Assembly: GCF_003057875.1 (NCBI RefSeq)
Contig: NZ_PYXZ01000004.1
Span: 124,001-188,000 of the forward strand
Length of the DNA: 64,000 bases
Origin: Nocardioides currus
Lineage (GTDB): Bacteria; Actinomycetota; Actinomycetes; Propionibacteriales; Nocardioidaceae
Direction of reading: 5' to 3'
In this document: one piece after another, positions 19,542 to 26,484 of the stretch
Numbering within the stretch: the stretch's first letter is position 1
Layout: each line of letters begins with the position of its first letter
Notes under the pieces: generated by a model
What the model was told of the DNA's origin: nothing
The model's database searches: none
What the model saw: the letters and a program-made list of their open reading frames with translations, nothing else
Position numbers and translations under genes: made by a program

Positions 19542-20324
19542 ATGGCGACCCGTCTCCCGCTCTCGCCGGCCGCGGCGCTCGCCGCCGCCGGTCTCCGCTC
19601 CCGCGCGCGGGAGCGGCCGGACGTCACGACGCTGGCCCCACCCACCGGTCCGCCGACGGCGTGGACGTCGCTGGGCGAGCTCGGCTCGGCCCTGGGCGCG
19701 GTGCGTCTCGTGGGCGCCTCTCGCCGGCTCCGGTCGGCGCCACGCGGCGACGGACACGTCGTGGTGGACGTCCCGGGCTGGCGGGCGCCCGAGGTCACCG
19801 GGGCGCCGTTGCGCGCCTACCTCCGCCACCTCGGCCACGACGCCCGCGGGTGGGGCTTCGGCACCAACCTGGGCGACCCGCGCCGCGACGTCGAGCGCCT
19901 GTCCGAGCGCATCCTCGCGCTGGCCGACGGCACCGGCTCGCCCGTCGCCCTGGTGGGGTGGAGCCTCGGCGGGGTGATCGCACGCGAGGTCGCCCGTCAG
20001 CACCCGTCGGCCGTGCGCCGCGTGATCACCTACGGCACGCCGGTCGTCGGCGGACCGGCCTTCACCGCGGTCGCCCGGGCGTACGGCGACGACGGCGCCG
20101 CCGGACGCATCGCCGAGCGCCTCGACGTGGAGGCGCCGATCCGGGTGCCGCTGACCGCCGTGTTCTCCAGGCGTGACGGCATCGTCGCCTGGCAGGCGTG
20201 CATCGATCGCACGTCCCCGGACGTCGAGCACGTCGAGGTCGCCTCGACGCACCTCGCCATGGGCACCGACCCGGACGTGTGGACGATCGTCGCCGACCGG
20301 CTGGCGCGCACGGAGCGTTCCTGA
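19542..20324 (+). CDS. Alpha/beta hydrolase (lipase-like)
   Basis: Protein of 260 residues with nucleophile elbow GWSLGG (Ser, preceded by SPVALV), a YGTPVVGG segment typical of lipases, an Asp in FSRRDGIVAW and a His in ASTHLAMG that complete a Ser-Asp-His triad. No signal peptide is visible. The ATG at 19542 is chosen because TACGGT ends six bases upstream; a much longer in-frame ORF upstream overlaps the divergent hydrolase and is not credible. Role unknown; the divergent neighbour suggests related chemistry. Confidence 0.83.
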   Translation: MATRLPLSPAAALAAAGLRSRARERPDVTTLAPPTGPPTAWTSLGELGSALGAVRLVGASRRLRSAPRGDGHVVVDVPGWRAPEVTGAPLRAYLRHLGHDARGWGFGTNLGDPRRDVERLSERILALADGTGSPVALVGWSLGGVIAREVARQHPSAVRRVITYGTPVVGGPAFTAVARAYGDDGAAGRIAERLDVEAPIRVPLTAVFSRRDGIVAWQACIDRTSPDVEHVEVASTHLAMGTDPDVWTIVADRLARTERS

Positions 20325-20357
20325 CTCGGCTGGGCCCGGTGCGGGCATGAGGTCGAC

Positions 20358-21188
20358 CTACGGCACGGTGCGCTCCCGGCTCCGCACGTCGTCCACGCGC
20401 CTCTCTGCGTAGATGTCGCCGACCCGGGCCCGGGCGCGCCAGGGACGGGCGAGGTCGAGCGCGACGTGGAAGTCCGGGTCGTCGGTGTCGATGTCACCCA
20501 CGACGAGGTCGCTCCCGGATGACACCTCGGCCAGGCAGCGTCCGTCCGGACCGATCAGGGCGGAGGCGAACAGCTCCCTCGTCTCCGCGGGGGCCGACAG
20601 CCCGACCCAGTAGCAGTTGATCGCGGCGTGCGCGCGGGCCTTGGTCGCGAAGACCGAGTCGACGGGATAGGCGGACAGCAGCACGCAGTCCACGCCCGCG
20701 CGCTCGTAGTCCGCGAACAGCTCGGGGAAGTTCACCTCGATGCACACCGCGACGCCGAACCTGAGGCCGTCGACCTCGAACACGACGGACTCGAAGCCCG
20801 GGGTGTAGAAGTCGCTGACCTCCGTGTGCGAGCACATCCGCTTGTCGTAGCGGTCGACGAGCTCCCCCCGGTCGGAGATGACGTACACGCTGTTGTGCGG
20901 GCGGTGGGGCGCACCCAGCCGGTGCGCCGACCCGAGCACGACCCAGACTCCGGCCTCGCGGGCAGCCGCACGGACCCGGTCGAGCTCGTCGTCGACCACC
21001 GCCCAGTCGACGTCGTCCCACGACCGGACCTGTGCCTTGGCGTACCCCGAGAGTGCGCCCTCCGGGAGCTGGACGAGCCGGGCCCCCTGCGCGGCCGCCG
21101 CGCGCACGACCGAACGGATGGTCGCGCCGTTGACCCGGGGGTCGGGGCTGATCGAGGACTGGGCGACGGCGACCCGCACGGACGGCAT
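20358..21188 (-). CDS. Carbon-nitrogen hydrolase (nitrilase superfamily)
   Basis: Protein of 276 residues with the nitrilase-superfamily Glu-Lys-Cys triad: Glu in LVQLPEGALSGY, Lys in DRYDKRMCSHTE, Cys in VAVCIEVNFPE. The usual C-terminal beta-strands follow. It should hydrolyse an amide or nitrile-type bond; the exact substrate is not predictable. The ATG at 21188 has GAGGG upstream. It is the last gene of the minus-strand ArsR operon, 44 bases after the VOC-cytidylyltransferase fusion, and may share its control. Confidence 0.85.
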   Translation of the reverse strand: MPSVRVAVAQSSISPDPRVNGATIRSVVRAAAAQGARLVQLPEGALSGYAKAQVRSWDDVDWAVVDDELDRVRAAAREAGVWVVLGSAHRLGAPHRPHNSVYVISDRGELVDRYDKRMCSHTEVSDFYTPGFESVVFEVDGLRFGVAVCIEVNFPELFADYERAGVDCVLLSAYPVDSVFATKARAHAAINCYWVGLSAPAETRELFASALIGPDGRCLAEVSSGSDLVVGDIDTDDPDFHVALDLARPWRARARVGDIYAERRVDDVRSRERTVP

Positions 21189-21232
21189 CGACGAACCCTC
21201 GCACACCGCGGCCGGCGCCTCCGGCACGCGAC

Positions 21233-22015
21233 TCAGGAGGCCCGGGAGCGCACCCGGTCGATCACCTCCGTGGTCGAGAGTCCCCCGACCCGCGGCACCA
21301 GGCGCAACCTCCCGGTGTCCGCTGCCGCGGCGTAGACGTCGGGGACGTCCTCCGCATCGAGGTCGTCGCCGTGCACGACGAGCGCGAAGTCGTGCTCGTC
21401 CAGGAACTCGACCGTGAGGCGGTCGGGCGCGTCGACGACGACCTCGTCGACGTGGCGGCACGCCCCGATCACCGCCGCCCGCTCGGCCAGGGTCATCACC
21501 GGTCGTCGCTTGTACGCCGCCACGGTCTCGTCGGACAGGACACCCACGGTCAGGTGGTCACCCAGCGCTCGCGCCGCACGCAGGAGCTCGACGTGCCCGG
21601 CGTGGAAGAGGTCGCCCACCATGTCGACGTACACCCGGGTGGCGGCGACGCCGCTCGCCCAGGTCGAGAGGCAGAACGGGTGGCCGACCGGGTCGGCGAA
21701 CACCAGGCAGTGCTCGGCGTTGGGCTGGGGACCGAAGCGCGTGGCGCCGGCCGCCAGCACCCGCGCCTCAGTGGCCTCGAGGTCGTCGACGAGGAGGTCG
21801 AGGTGCATCTGCATCGGCACGTCGCCGTCGGGCCAGGTCGGCGCACGGAAGTCGGCGACCTGCTGGAAGCCGATCTCCCCTCCCGGCGCGTCGGCGACGG
21901 CCCAGTGCGCGGTCCCGCGGGCCGTCCCGCCCGTGATCTCGGCGTAGAACCCGGCCAGCGCGAGGGCGTCGGGTGCGTTCACCGTGACCCCGCTGAAGCG
22001 GATGTCGTCCGCCAT
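21233..22015 (-). CDS. VOC-domain / cytidylyltransferase-domain fusion protein
   Basis: Protein of 260 residues with two unrelated domains in one open frame. Residues 1-130 form a VOC (glyoxalase/PhnB-like) domain (VTVNAPDALALAGFYAEITGG, GHPFCLSTWA). Residues about 137-258 form a nucleotidyltransferase domain like ethanolamine-phosphate cytidylyltransferase, with HxGH as FHAGHVELLRAARALGD, RPVMTLAERAAVI, FALVVHGDD and the GLSTTEVI tail motif. There is no linker and no internal stop. The ATG at 22015 overlaps the SRPBCC stop (TGATG). A separate start inside (GTG before YVDMVGD) is possible but has no visible ribosome-binding site. Confidence 0.8.
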   Translation of the reverse strand: MADDIRFSGVTVNAPDALALAGFYAEITGGTARGTAHWAVADAPGGEIGFQQVADFRAPTWPDGDVPMQMHLDLLVDDLEATEARVLAAGATRFGPQPNAEHCLVFADPVGHPFCLSTWASGVAATRVYVDMVGDLFHAGHVELLRAARALGDHLTVGVLSDETVAAYKRRPVMTLAERAAVIGACRHVDEVVVDAPDRLTVEFLDEHDFALVVHGDDLDAEDVPDVYAAAADTGRLRLVPRVGGLSTTEVIDRVRSRAS

Positions 22016-22533
22016 CAGCGCGCCTCGTAGGCCGGGGTCAGCTCGCGCCAGCGCGCGAGCCAGCCGGCGGCCGGCTCCGCGTCGGACCAGCCGTCGTGGA
22101 CCGGACCGTCGACGGCGAGCGAGCGGCCCAGGTCCTCGAGGTGGGCGTGCCAGCCGGCGCCGTGGAAGTGCAGCTTGTCGGGCTGCAGCCCGCGCTCCTC
22201 GACCACGAGCCGGGTGCCCCCAGCCTCCTCGGTCAGCCACGCCTCGATCTCGCCCTCGTCCTCGGTGCCGGGCTCGGTCACCAGCAGCAGGTGGTGGGGC
22301 GCGTCGCAGACCTCGATCCGCGACGGGCCGCTCCAGGTGCTGGTGAAGACGGCGTCGACCGTCCCGCCCACGCGGAGGTCGCCGGAGACCTCGGCGATCC
22401 AGCGGGCGAGCCGTTCGGGAGACGTGCAGGCTTCCCACAGGTCGTCGATGCCGGTGTCGTAGAGGTCCTCGACCCGCACCGCCCCTCGTCCGTCGTCGAG
22501 CGCTCGCATGGTCGCGGTCGTGGTCGTGGTCAT
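22015..22533 (-). CDS. SRPBCC / AHSA1-family protein
   Basis: Protein of 172 residues with the START-like AHSA1 fold: VEDLYDTGIDDLWEACTSPERLARWI near the N-terminus is the classic pattern (split here: LARWIAEVSGD), and GGTRLVVEERGL and GWHAHLEDLGR follow. Members bind hydrophobic ligands; ArsR-SRPBCC gene pairs are common in actinobacteria. Start overlaps the ArsR stop (ATGA) and the stop overlaps the VOC fusion start (TGATG), so the three are translationally coupled. Confidence 0.85.
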   Translation of the reverse strand: MTTTTTATMRALDDGRGAVRVEDLYDTGIDDLWEACTSPERLARWIAEVSGDLRVGGTVDAVFTSTWSGPSRIEVCDAPHHLLLVTEPGTEDEGEIEAWLTEEAGGTRLVVEERGLQPDKLHFHGAGWHAHLEDLGRSLAVDGPVHDGWSDAEPAAGWLARWRELTPAYEAR

Positions 22534-22847
22534 CGTCGTGCCTTCTTTCCCCTGGCGATCTCGGTGTGCAGTGCGTCCAGCCGGTGCTGCCACAGCGCGC
22601 GGTAGTCCTCGAGCCACTCGTCCACCTCGACGAGCGCGTCCGCGCGCAGGCTGTAGATGCGTCGTTGTCCCTCGCTGCGGACCTCGACCAGTCCCGCCTC
22701 GCGCAGCACCCTGAGGTGGCGGGAGACGCCCGGTCGAGCGATCGGCAGCGCCTCCGCGAGCTCCCCGGCGCTGGCCTGGTGGTCGCGGAGGATCTCCAGG
22801 ACGGTGCGCCGGCTCGGGTCGGCGAGGGCTTGCAGGACCGCATCCAT
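22530..22847 (-). CDS. ArsR-family transcriptional regulator
   Basis: Winged-helix repressor of 105 residues: LADPSRRTVLEILRDH, then the recognition helix in RPGVSRHLRVLREAGLV and the wing EGQRRIYSL. No metal-binding Cys cluster is seen, so it is of the non-metal class that pairs with SRPBCC proteins. The ATG at 22847 is chosen by family length; upstream in-frame starts would run through the tandem-repeat operator. It probably represses its own operon. Confidence 0.9.
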   Translation of the reverse strand: MDAVLQALADPSRRTVLEILRDHQASAGELAEALPIARPGVSRHLRVLREAGLVEVRSEGQRRIYSLRADALVEVDEWLEDYRALWQHRLDALHTEIARGKKARR

Positions 22848-22857
22848 GAGCAGAAGA

Positions 22858-22889
22858 GTAACTACTAGGGTACGTAACTGCAAGGGTAC
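22858..22889. promoter_or_regulatory. Tandem 16-bp operator upstream of the ArsR operon
   Basis: GTAACTACTAGGGTAC (22858-22873) is followed without gap by GTAACTGCAAGGGTAC (22874-22889), 14 of 16 bases identical. The block is AT-rich against its surroundings and lies 11 bases before the ArsR start, so it overlaps the promoter. Each unit is flanked by GTA and TAC, giving weak dyad symmetry. Best reading: binding sites for the ArsR protein. Confidence 0.65.
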
Positions 22890-22937
22890 ATATCGGATCG
22901 ACCGGTCCCCCTCCCACCCGTGTGGTCTACTCAGCGC

Positions 22938-23783
22938 ATGCTGCGGGTGACACTGCGGGGGCATGGCCTTCCGACAGCAACACTGGGGACCGGGGAGACG
23001 CTGCTGTTCGGGCGATCACCGCACCACGCCGTCCCCGAGGACGACCCCGACGACGCGCTGCGCGTGACCGCCCTCGCGCTCCCCCGCTGCGCGCCCCACG
23101 TCTCGCGGCTGCTCGGCGAGCTCGAGATCGGCGAGGAGATCGCCCGGCTGCGCTGGCACGGCGCCGGCGAGACCCAGGTGTCGAGCCTGTTCGACGCACC
23201 GGGCGGCGCTCGCCGCGTCACCCTGGTCGAGGGCATGTCGCTGCTCCTCGACGAGGGCGAGAACGCGCTGGTGGTCATGCGTGGACGCCAGACCGCGCGC
23301 GACGCCTTCGAGGACCTCTCGATCATCGTCGACGTCGCGACCTCCTCCCCCGCGCCGGCCGAGCGCGCCCGGCCGGAGGTCGACGAGGACCTCGACGCCA
23401 CGGCGACCGCGCCCTCGCCGGGACTCGTCCCGCTGACGCGGGAGTGGTACGTCGCCCTCGCGCTCGCCGAGCCGTGGCTCACCGGCACCGACGACTACCC
23501 GCGCCCCCCGTCCAACCGGGAGATCTACGAGCGGGTGCTCGGCTGGCACGGCTACGCCTGGAACCTCGAGCGCGCCCAGCGGGTCGACGACGCCATCCGC
23601 GCGATCTCCTCGCTCGCCTTCAGCGCCAAGGACGACCCGTTCCGGGCCGGCGCCGGGCGCGCCCAGAACGTCCGCTTCGCCGTCGGCCGACGCACCGCGG
23701 AGGTCCGACTGGTGACCGCGGACGACCTCGACACGGTCGAGAGGGCCGCCGCGAAGCGGAACCTTCCACCCGTCACGCCCTAG
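22938..23783 (+). CDS. FHA-domain protein with C-terminal helical domain
   Basis: Protein of 281 residues. The N-terminal part carries forkhead-associated features: FGRSP, then PHVSRLLGELEI (the conserved S-x-x-H/L region), with LLLDEGENALVVM closing the sandwich; it would read phosphothreonine on a partner. A Thr/Pro/Glu linker (about 130-160) leads to a helical domain (LTREWYVALALAEPWL, SNREIYERVLGWHG, AQRVDDAIRAISSLAF) that resembles a winged-helix fold. It heads the type VII module and likely connects to the Ser/Thr kinase at its far end. A TCTACT hexamer ends six bases before the ATG. Confidence 0.75.
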   Translation: MLRVTLRGHGLPTATLGTGETLLFGRSPHHAVPEDDPDDALRVTALALPRCAPHVSRLLGELEIGEEIARLRWHGAGETQVSSLFDAPGGARRVTLVEGMSLLLDEGENALVVMRGRQTARDAFEDLSIIVDVATSSPAPAERARPEVDEDLDATATAPSPGLVPLTREWYVALALAEPWLTGTDDYPRPPSNREIYERVLGWHGYAWNLERAQRVDDAIRAISSLAFSAKDDPFRAGAGRAQNVRFAVGRRTAEVRLVTADDLDTVERAAAKRNLPPVTP

Positions 23784-23852
23784 CCCGACCGGCCCTGCCT
23801 GCCTAGCGTCCGCGAGGGACGTACCCACCACACGACAGGCACGGAGGACACC

Positions 23853-24128
23853 ATGGGAAACCAGCAGGTGCTCGGGATGGACACCGACGAGGGGCGCCGC
23901 GTCGCCCGCGACATGAACGAGGGATCCGCCCGGATCGGCGACGTGATCGGCAGCGCCAGCGCCATCGCGGGGCGCATCAGCGAGATCTGGCCGGGTGCGG
24001 ACGGCACGCGCTTCGGCGAGGACGTGGCCGACTTCGTCGCCAACGCCCAGAACGCCGCCCAGTCGCTCTCCGACCAGGCGCAGCAGCTGGTCGTGCACGC
24101 CGACCGCCAGGACCAGGCCAGCGCCTGA
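23853..24128 (+). CDS. WXG100-family protein (ESAT-6-like)
   Basis: Protein of 91 residues, the normal size for a WXG100 helical hairpin. The turn motif is Trp-Pro-Gly in ISEIWPGADGTRF (about residue 49), flanked by helices RVARDMNEGSARIGDVI and FGEDVADFVANAQNAAQSL. WXG100 proteins are secreted as dimers by type VII systems. A GGAGG ribosome-binding site precedes the ATG. A perfect hairpin 23 bases after the stop suggests it can be expressed alone in excess over the downstream genes. Probable partner: the WXG100 protein at 26152. Confidence 0.88.
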   Translation: MGNQQVLGMDTDEGRRVARDMNEGSARIGDVIGSASAIAGRISEIWPGADGTRFGEDVADFVANAQNAAQSLSDQAQQLVVHADRQDQASA

Positions 24129-24150
24129 CCCCACCCCGCACTACCCGATT

Positions 24151-24178
24151 CGAGGCCGCCGGAGATCCGGCGGCCTCG
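24151..24178. terminator. Perfect hairpin after the first WXG100 gene
   Basis: CGAGGCCGCCGGA (24151-24163) and TCCGGCGGCCTCG (24166-24178) form a 13-base perfect inverted repeat separated by two bases. It lies 22 bases past the stop. It may terminate or attenuate transcription before the muramidase gene. Confidence 0.65.
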
Positions 24179-24319
24179 ACGCATCTCCAGGGGTCGGCGA
24201 GCCCGATCCGGGCGGAAGGTTCCACCCCCGCCGCCCTCGACGCGGAGCACATCCGGATGGCTGACTTCCGTCGCAGACCGACCACGCCACGACCGACACG
24301 AACCGAAGGGGGACCCGCG

Positions 24320-26098
24320 ATGGCCTTCATGGGAGCAGACACCGACGCACTCCGCGACGCCGGCCAGGAGTGCCAGGAGGGCAAGGAGAAGACCGACCAG
24401 GTCATCGCCTACCTCCGGATGCTGATCATGGCGCTGCGTGCCGCCTCGTTCTTCACCGGTGGGGCCAGCGCCGCCTACGCGGAGTACCTCGAGACCACGG
24501 TCGTCCCGTGGCTCCAGCGGATCTCGCAGGCGCTCGGCCTGATGGCCCAGGTGCTGATGTCCAACGCCGACGACCAGGACGGCGTCAGCGACAGCGGCAG
24601 CCAGATCACCGGCGGCGGTACGGCGCTGTCCTACTCCACCCCGGGCGGCTCGATGCCGAGCACGCCGATCGGGGTGTGGGAGGGCAGCCTCGTCCCCGCC
24701 GCCACACCTCCGGGCGCCACCTCGGACACCGGTTCCTCCTTCTCCTCGCTCGGCAGCCTCCCGGCCGCCGGGGGGACCCCGGGAGCCGTGATCACCGTCG
24801 ACGCCGGCTCCCCCACCGCGACCGCGACGCCGCTGCGCGAGGGCGGGGCGCCGACGATCGGCACCGGCAGCGCCCTCGGCACGCCCGGCAGCACCGGCTC
24901 GTGGGCGACCAGTGACCACGTCGGCTCCGCCACGCAGGGAGCGCTCGGCCAGACCGGCTCCTGGGACGGCGGCGCGGCCACGATCGGCGGCGGCTCCCTC
25001 GACCACGGCGCAACCGGGGCGACGGGCAGCGGTGCCGGCGCCTCGGGTGGCGCGTCGGGTGGTGCCTCCTCCGGTGGCGGCAGCGGCTCGAGCCCACTGG
25101 GCTCGTCCTCGATCGGCAGCCCGCTCGGGTCCACCGGGTCCACCGGGGACGACACCTCCGGCGCCGGCCTGTCGTCGTACGCCAACGGCAACCTCGCCGG
25201 CCTCGGTGGGGGCACCCCCGACAGCGGCACCGGCAGCTCCTCCCTGGGCGCTCCGAGCAGCACCGGGACGACCGAGAGCGGCAGCGGTTCGTACGGCGCG
25301 GTCGCCGGCGTCGCCGGCGGCGCGGCCGCCCTCGGCCTCGGCGGTGCGGCGCTGGCGGGACGCAACGGCTCGGCCACCGACAAGCGCATCGACGAGCTCG
25401 GCACCCAGAACGGCCGTGGCAGCCGCGGCACCGGGGTCAGCGAGCTCCAGCAGAAGCTCACCGAGGCCGGCTACGACACCAAGGGCTCCGACGGGGTCTG
25501 GGGTCGCAACACCCAGGCGGCGTACGACGCCTACCGCAAGGACCACCCGCTGCCGATCCAGCACGGCAGCGGCTACACCTCGCCGTCCGGCTTCGACTAC
25601 AGCTCGATCACCGGCGTGCGCGGCAACGCCAACGTGACCCCGCAGTTCCTCCGCGAGGTCGAGGGCGTGGCGCAGCGGATCGGGGCCAGGCCGGAGCACC
25701 TGATGGCGGTGATGAGCTTCGAGACGGGCGGCCAGTTCGGCGCCGACACCCCGACCAAGGCCAAGGGCGGGACGGCCGTCGGGCTGATCCAGTTCACCCC
25801 GGTCGCCCGCGACCAGGTCGGCGCGACCCGCGACCAGCTGATGGCGATGACGCCGACCCAGCAGCTCGCCTACGTCGAGAAGTACTTCGAGCCCCGCCGC
25901 GGCCCGCAGCTCGGGTCGATCGCCGGCCTCTACTCCGCCGTCCTCGGCGGCACGGCGAGCAACGACCTCGACCGCGTCCAGATCGCCGGTCCGGGCCGGG
26001 CCTACGACATGAACAGCGGCCTCGACACCAACAACGACAACAAGATCACCGTCCGCGAGGGCGCGGCCCGCATCGAGCGGGCCCTGCAGGGTCGCTGA
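24320..26098 (+). CDS. WXG100-like / peptidoglycan-binding / muramidase protein, likely type VII substrate
   Basis: Protein of 592 residues. Residues 1-95 form a WXG100-like helical hairpin in which the turn is FxG (SFFTGG), not WxG. A Ser/Gly/Thr-rich linker (about 100-355) follows. Residues about 371-412 resemble a peptidoglycan-binding domain (VSELQQKLTEAGYDTKG, GVWGRNTQAAYDAY). Residues about 438-560 are a lysozyme-like transglycosylase (catalytic Glu468 in MSFETGG, then AVGLIQFTP). A canonical EF-hand loop sits at 569-580 (DTNNDNKITVRE). ATG at 24320 has GGGGGA upstream. It could open the wall for the secretion machine or act as an effector. Confidence 0.85.
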   Translation: MAFMGADTDALRDAGQECQEGKEKTDQVIAYLRMLIMALRAASFFTGGASAAYAEYLETTVVPWLQRISQALGLMAQVLMSNADDQDGVSDSGSQITGGGTALSYSTPGGSMPSTPIGVWEGSLVPAATPPGATSDTGSSFSSLGSLPAAGGTPGAVITVDAGSPTATATPLREGGAPTIGTGSALGTPGSTGSWATSDHVGSATQGALGQTGSWDGGAATIGGGSLDHGATGATGSGAGASGGASGGASSGGGSGSSPLGSSSIGSPLGSTGSTGDDTSGAGLSSYANGNLAGLGGGTPDSGTGSSSLGAPSSTGTTESGSGSYGAVAGVAGGAAALGLGGAALAGRNGSATDKRIDELGTQNGRGSRGTGVSELQQKLTEAGYDTKGSDGVWGRNTQAAYDAYRKDHPLPIQHGSGYTSPSGFDYSSITGVRGNANVTPQFLREVEGVAQRIGARPEHLMAVMSFETGGQFGADTPTKAKGGTAVGLIQFTPVARDQVGATRDQLMAMTPTQQLAYVEKYFEPRRGPQLGSIAGLYSAVLGGTASNDLDRVQIAGPGRAYDMNSGLDTNNDNKITVREGAARIERALQGR

Positions 26099-26138
26099 CC
26101 CCCACGTTTTCCACGCACCACCCCACCACCACACACAC

Positions 26139-26144
26139 AAGGAG
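26139..26144 (+). promoter_or_regulatory. Strong ribosome-binding site of the second WXG100 gene
   Basis: AAGGAG with seven bases to the ATG at 26152, in a short AT-rich patch. It is the best Shine-Dalgarno sequence of the module and suggests high synthesis of this WXG100 protein. Confidence 0.6.
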
Positions 26145-26151
26145 AAATCTG

Positions 26152-26415
26152 ATGGCTATCAAGGGAATGGACGTCCAGGGCGGCACCACGGCGGCGCAGG
26201 CCTTCGCGCGCGGGGCCCAGGAGATCGAGCAGTTCGGCACGCAGTACACCCAGGTGATGACGAGCTTCGAGTGGCTCGGCCCGGACGCCGACCGCACCCG
26301 CGAGGTGTGGAGCAACGAGTACATGAACATGCTCCGCCAGGTCTCCCAGGCGCTCGAGACGTTCTCGACGCTGATCAACAACCAGGCGCAGGAGCAGGAG
26401 CAGGTCTCGGCCTGA
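26152..26415 (+). CDS. WXG100-family protein (ESAT-6-like)
   Basis: Protein of 87 residues with the helix-turn-helix hairpin and WxG turn (FEWLGPDADRTREVW, Trp near residue 42). The C-terminal helix (MNMLRQVSQALETFSTLINN) ends in a Gln/Glu-rich tail, QAQEQEQVSA, a plausible flexible export signal. A very strong AAGGAG site precedes it. It lies directly before the EccC-type ATPase and likely pairs with the WXG100 protein at 23853. Confidence 0.9.
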   Translation: MAIKGMDVQGGTTAAQAFARGAQEIEQFGTQYTQVMTSFEWLGPDADRTREVWSNEYMNMLRQVSQALETFSTLINNQAQEQEQVSA

Positions 26416-26422
26416 CGGCCCA

Positions 26423-26458
26423 CCTGATCACCCGCCTGATCACCCGCCTGATCACCCG
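26423..26458. repeat. Three exact tandem 12-bp repeats before eccC
   Basis: CCTGATCACCCG occurs exactly three times at 26423, 26435 and 26447. Each unit contains the palindrome TGATCA. The array fills most of the gap between the second WXG100 gene and eccC, immediately before its ribosome-binding site (GAGGAGG). Confidence 0.8.
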
Positions 26459-26484
26459 ACCGTCGACGCGAGGAGGAGGCCACG

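Noticed and set aside
21600..21680. Frameshift or split between the VOC and cytidylyltransferase domains
   Set aside because: The frame is continuous with no stop, and no ribosome-binding site precedes an internal start. Kept as a fusion, with resequencing suggested.
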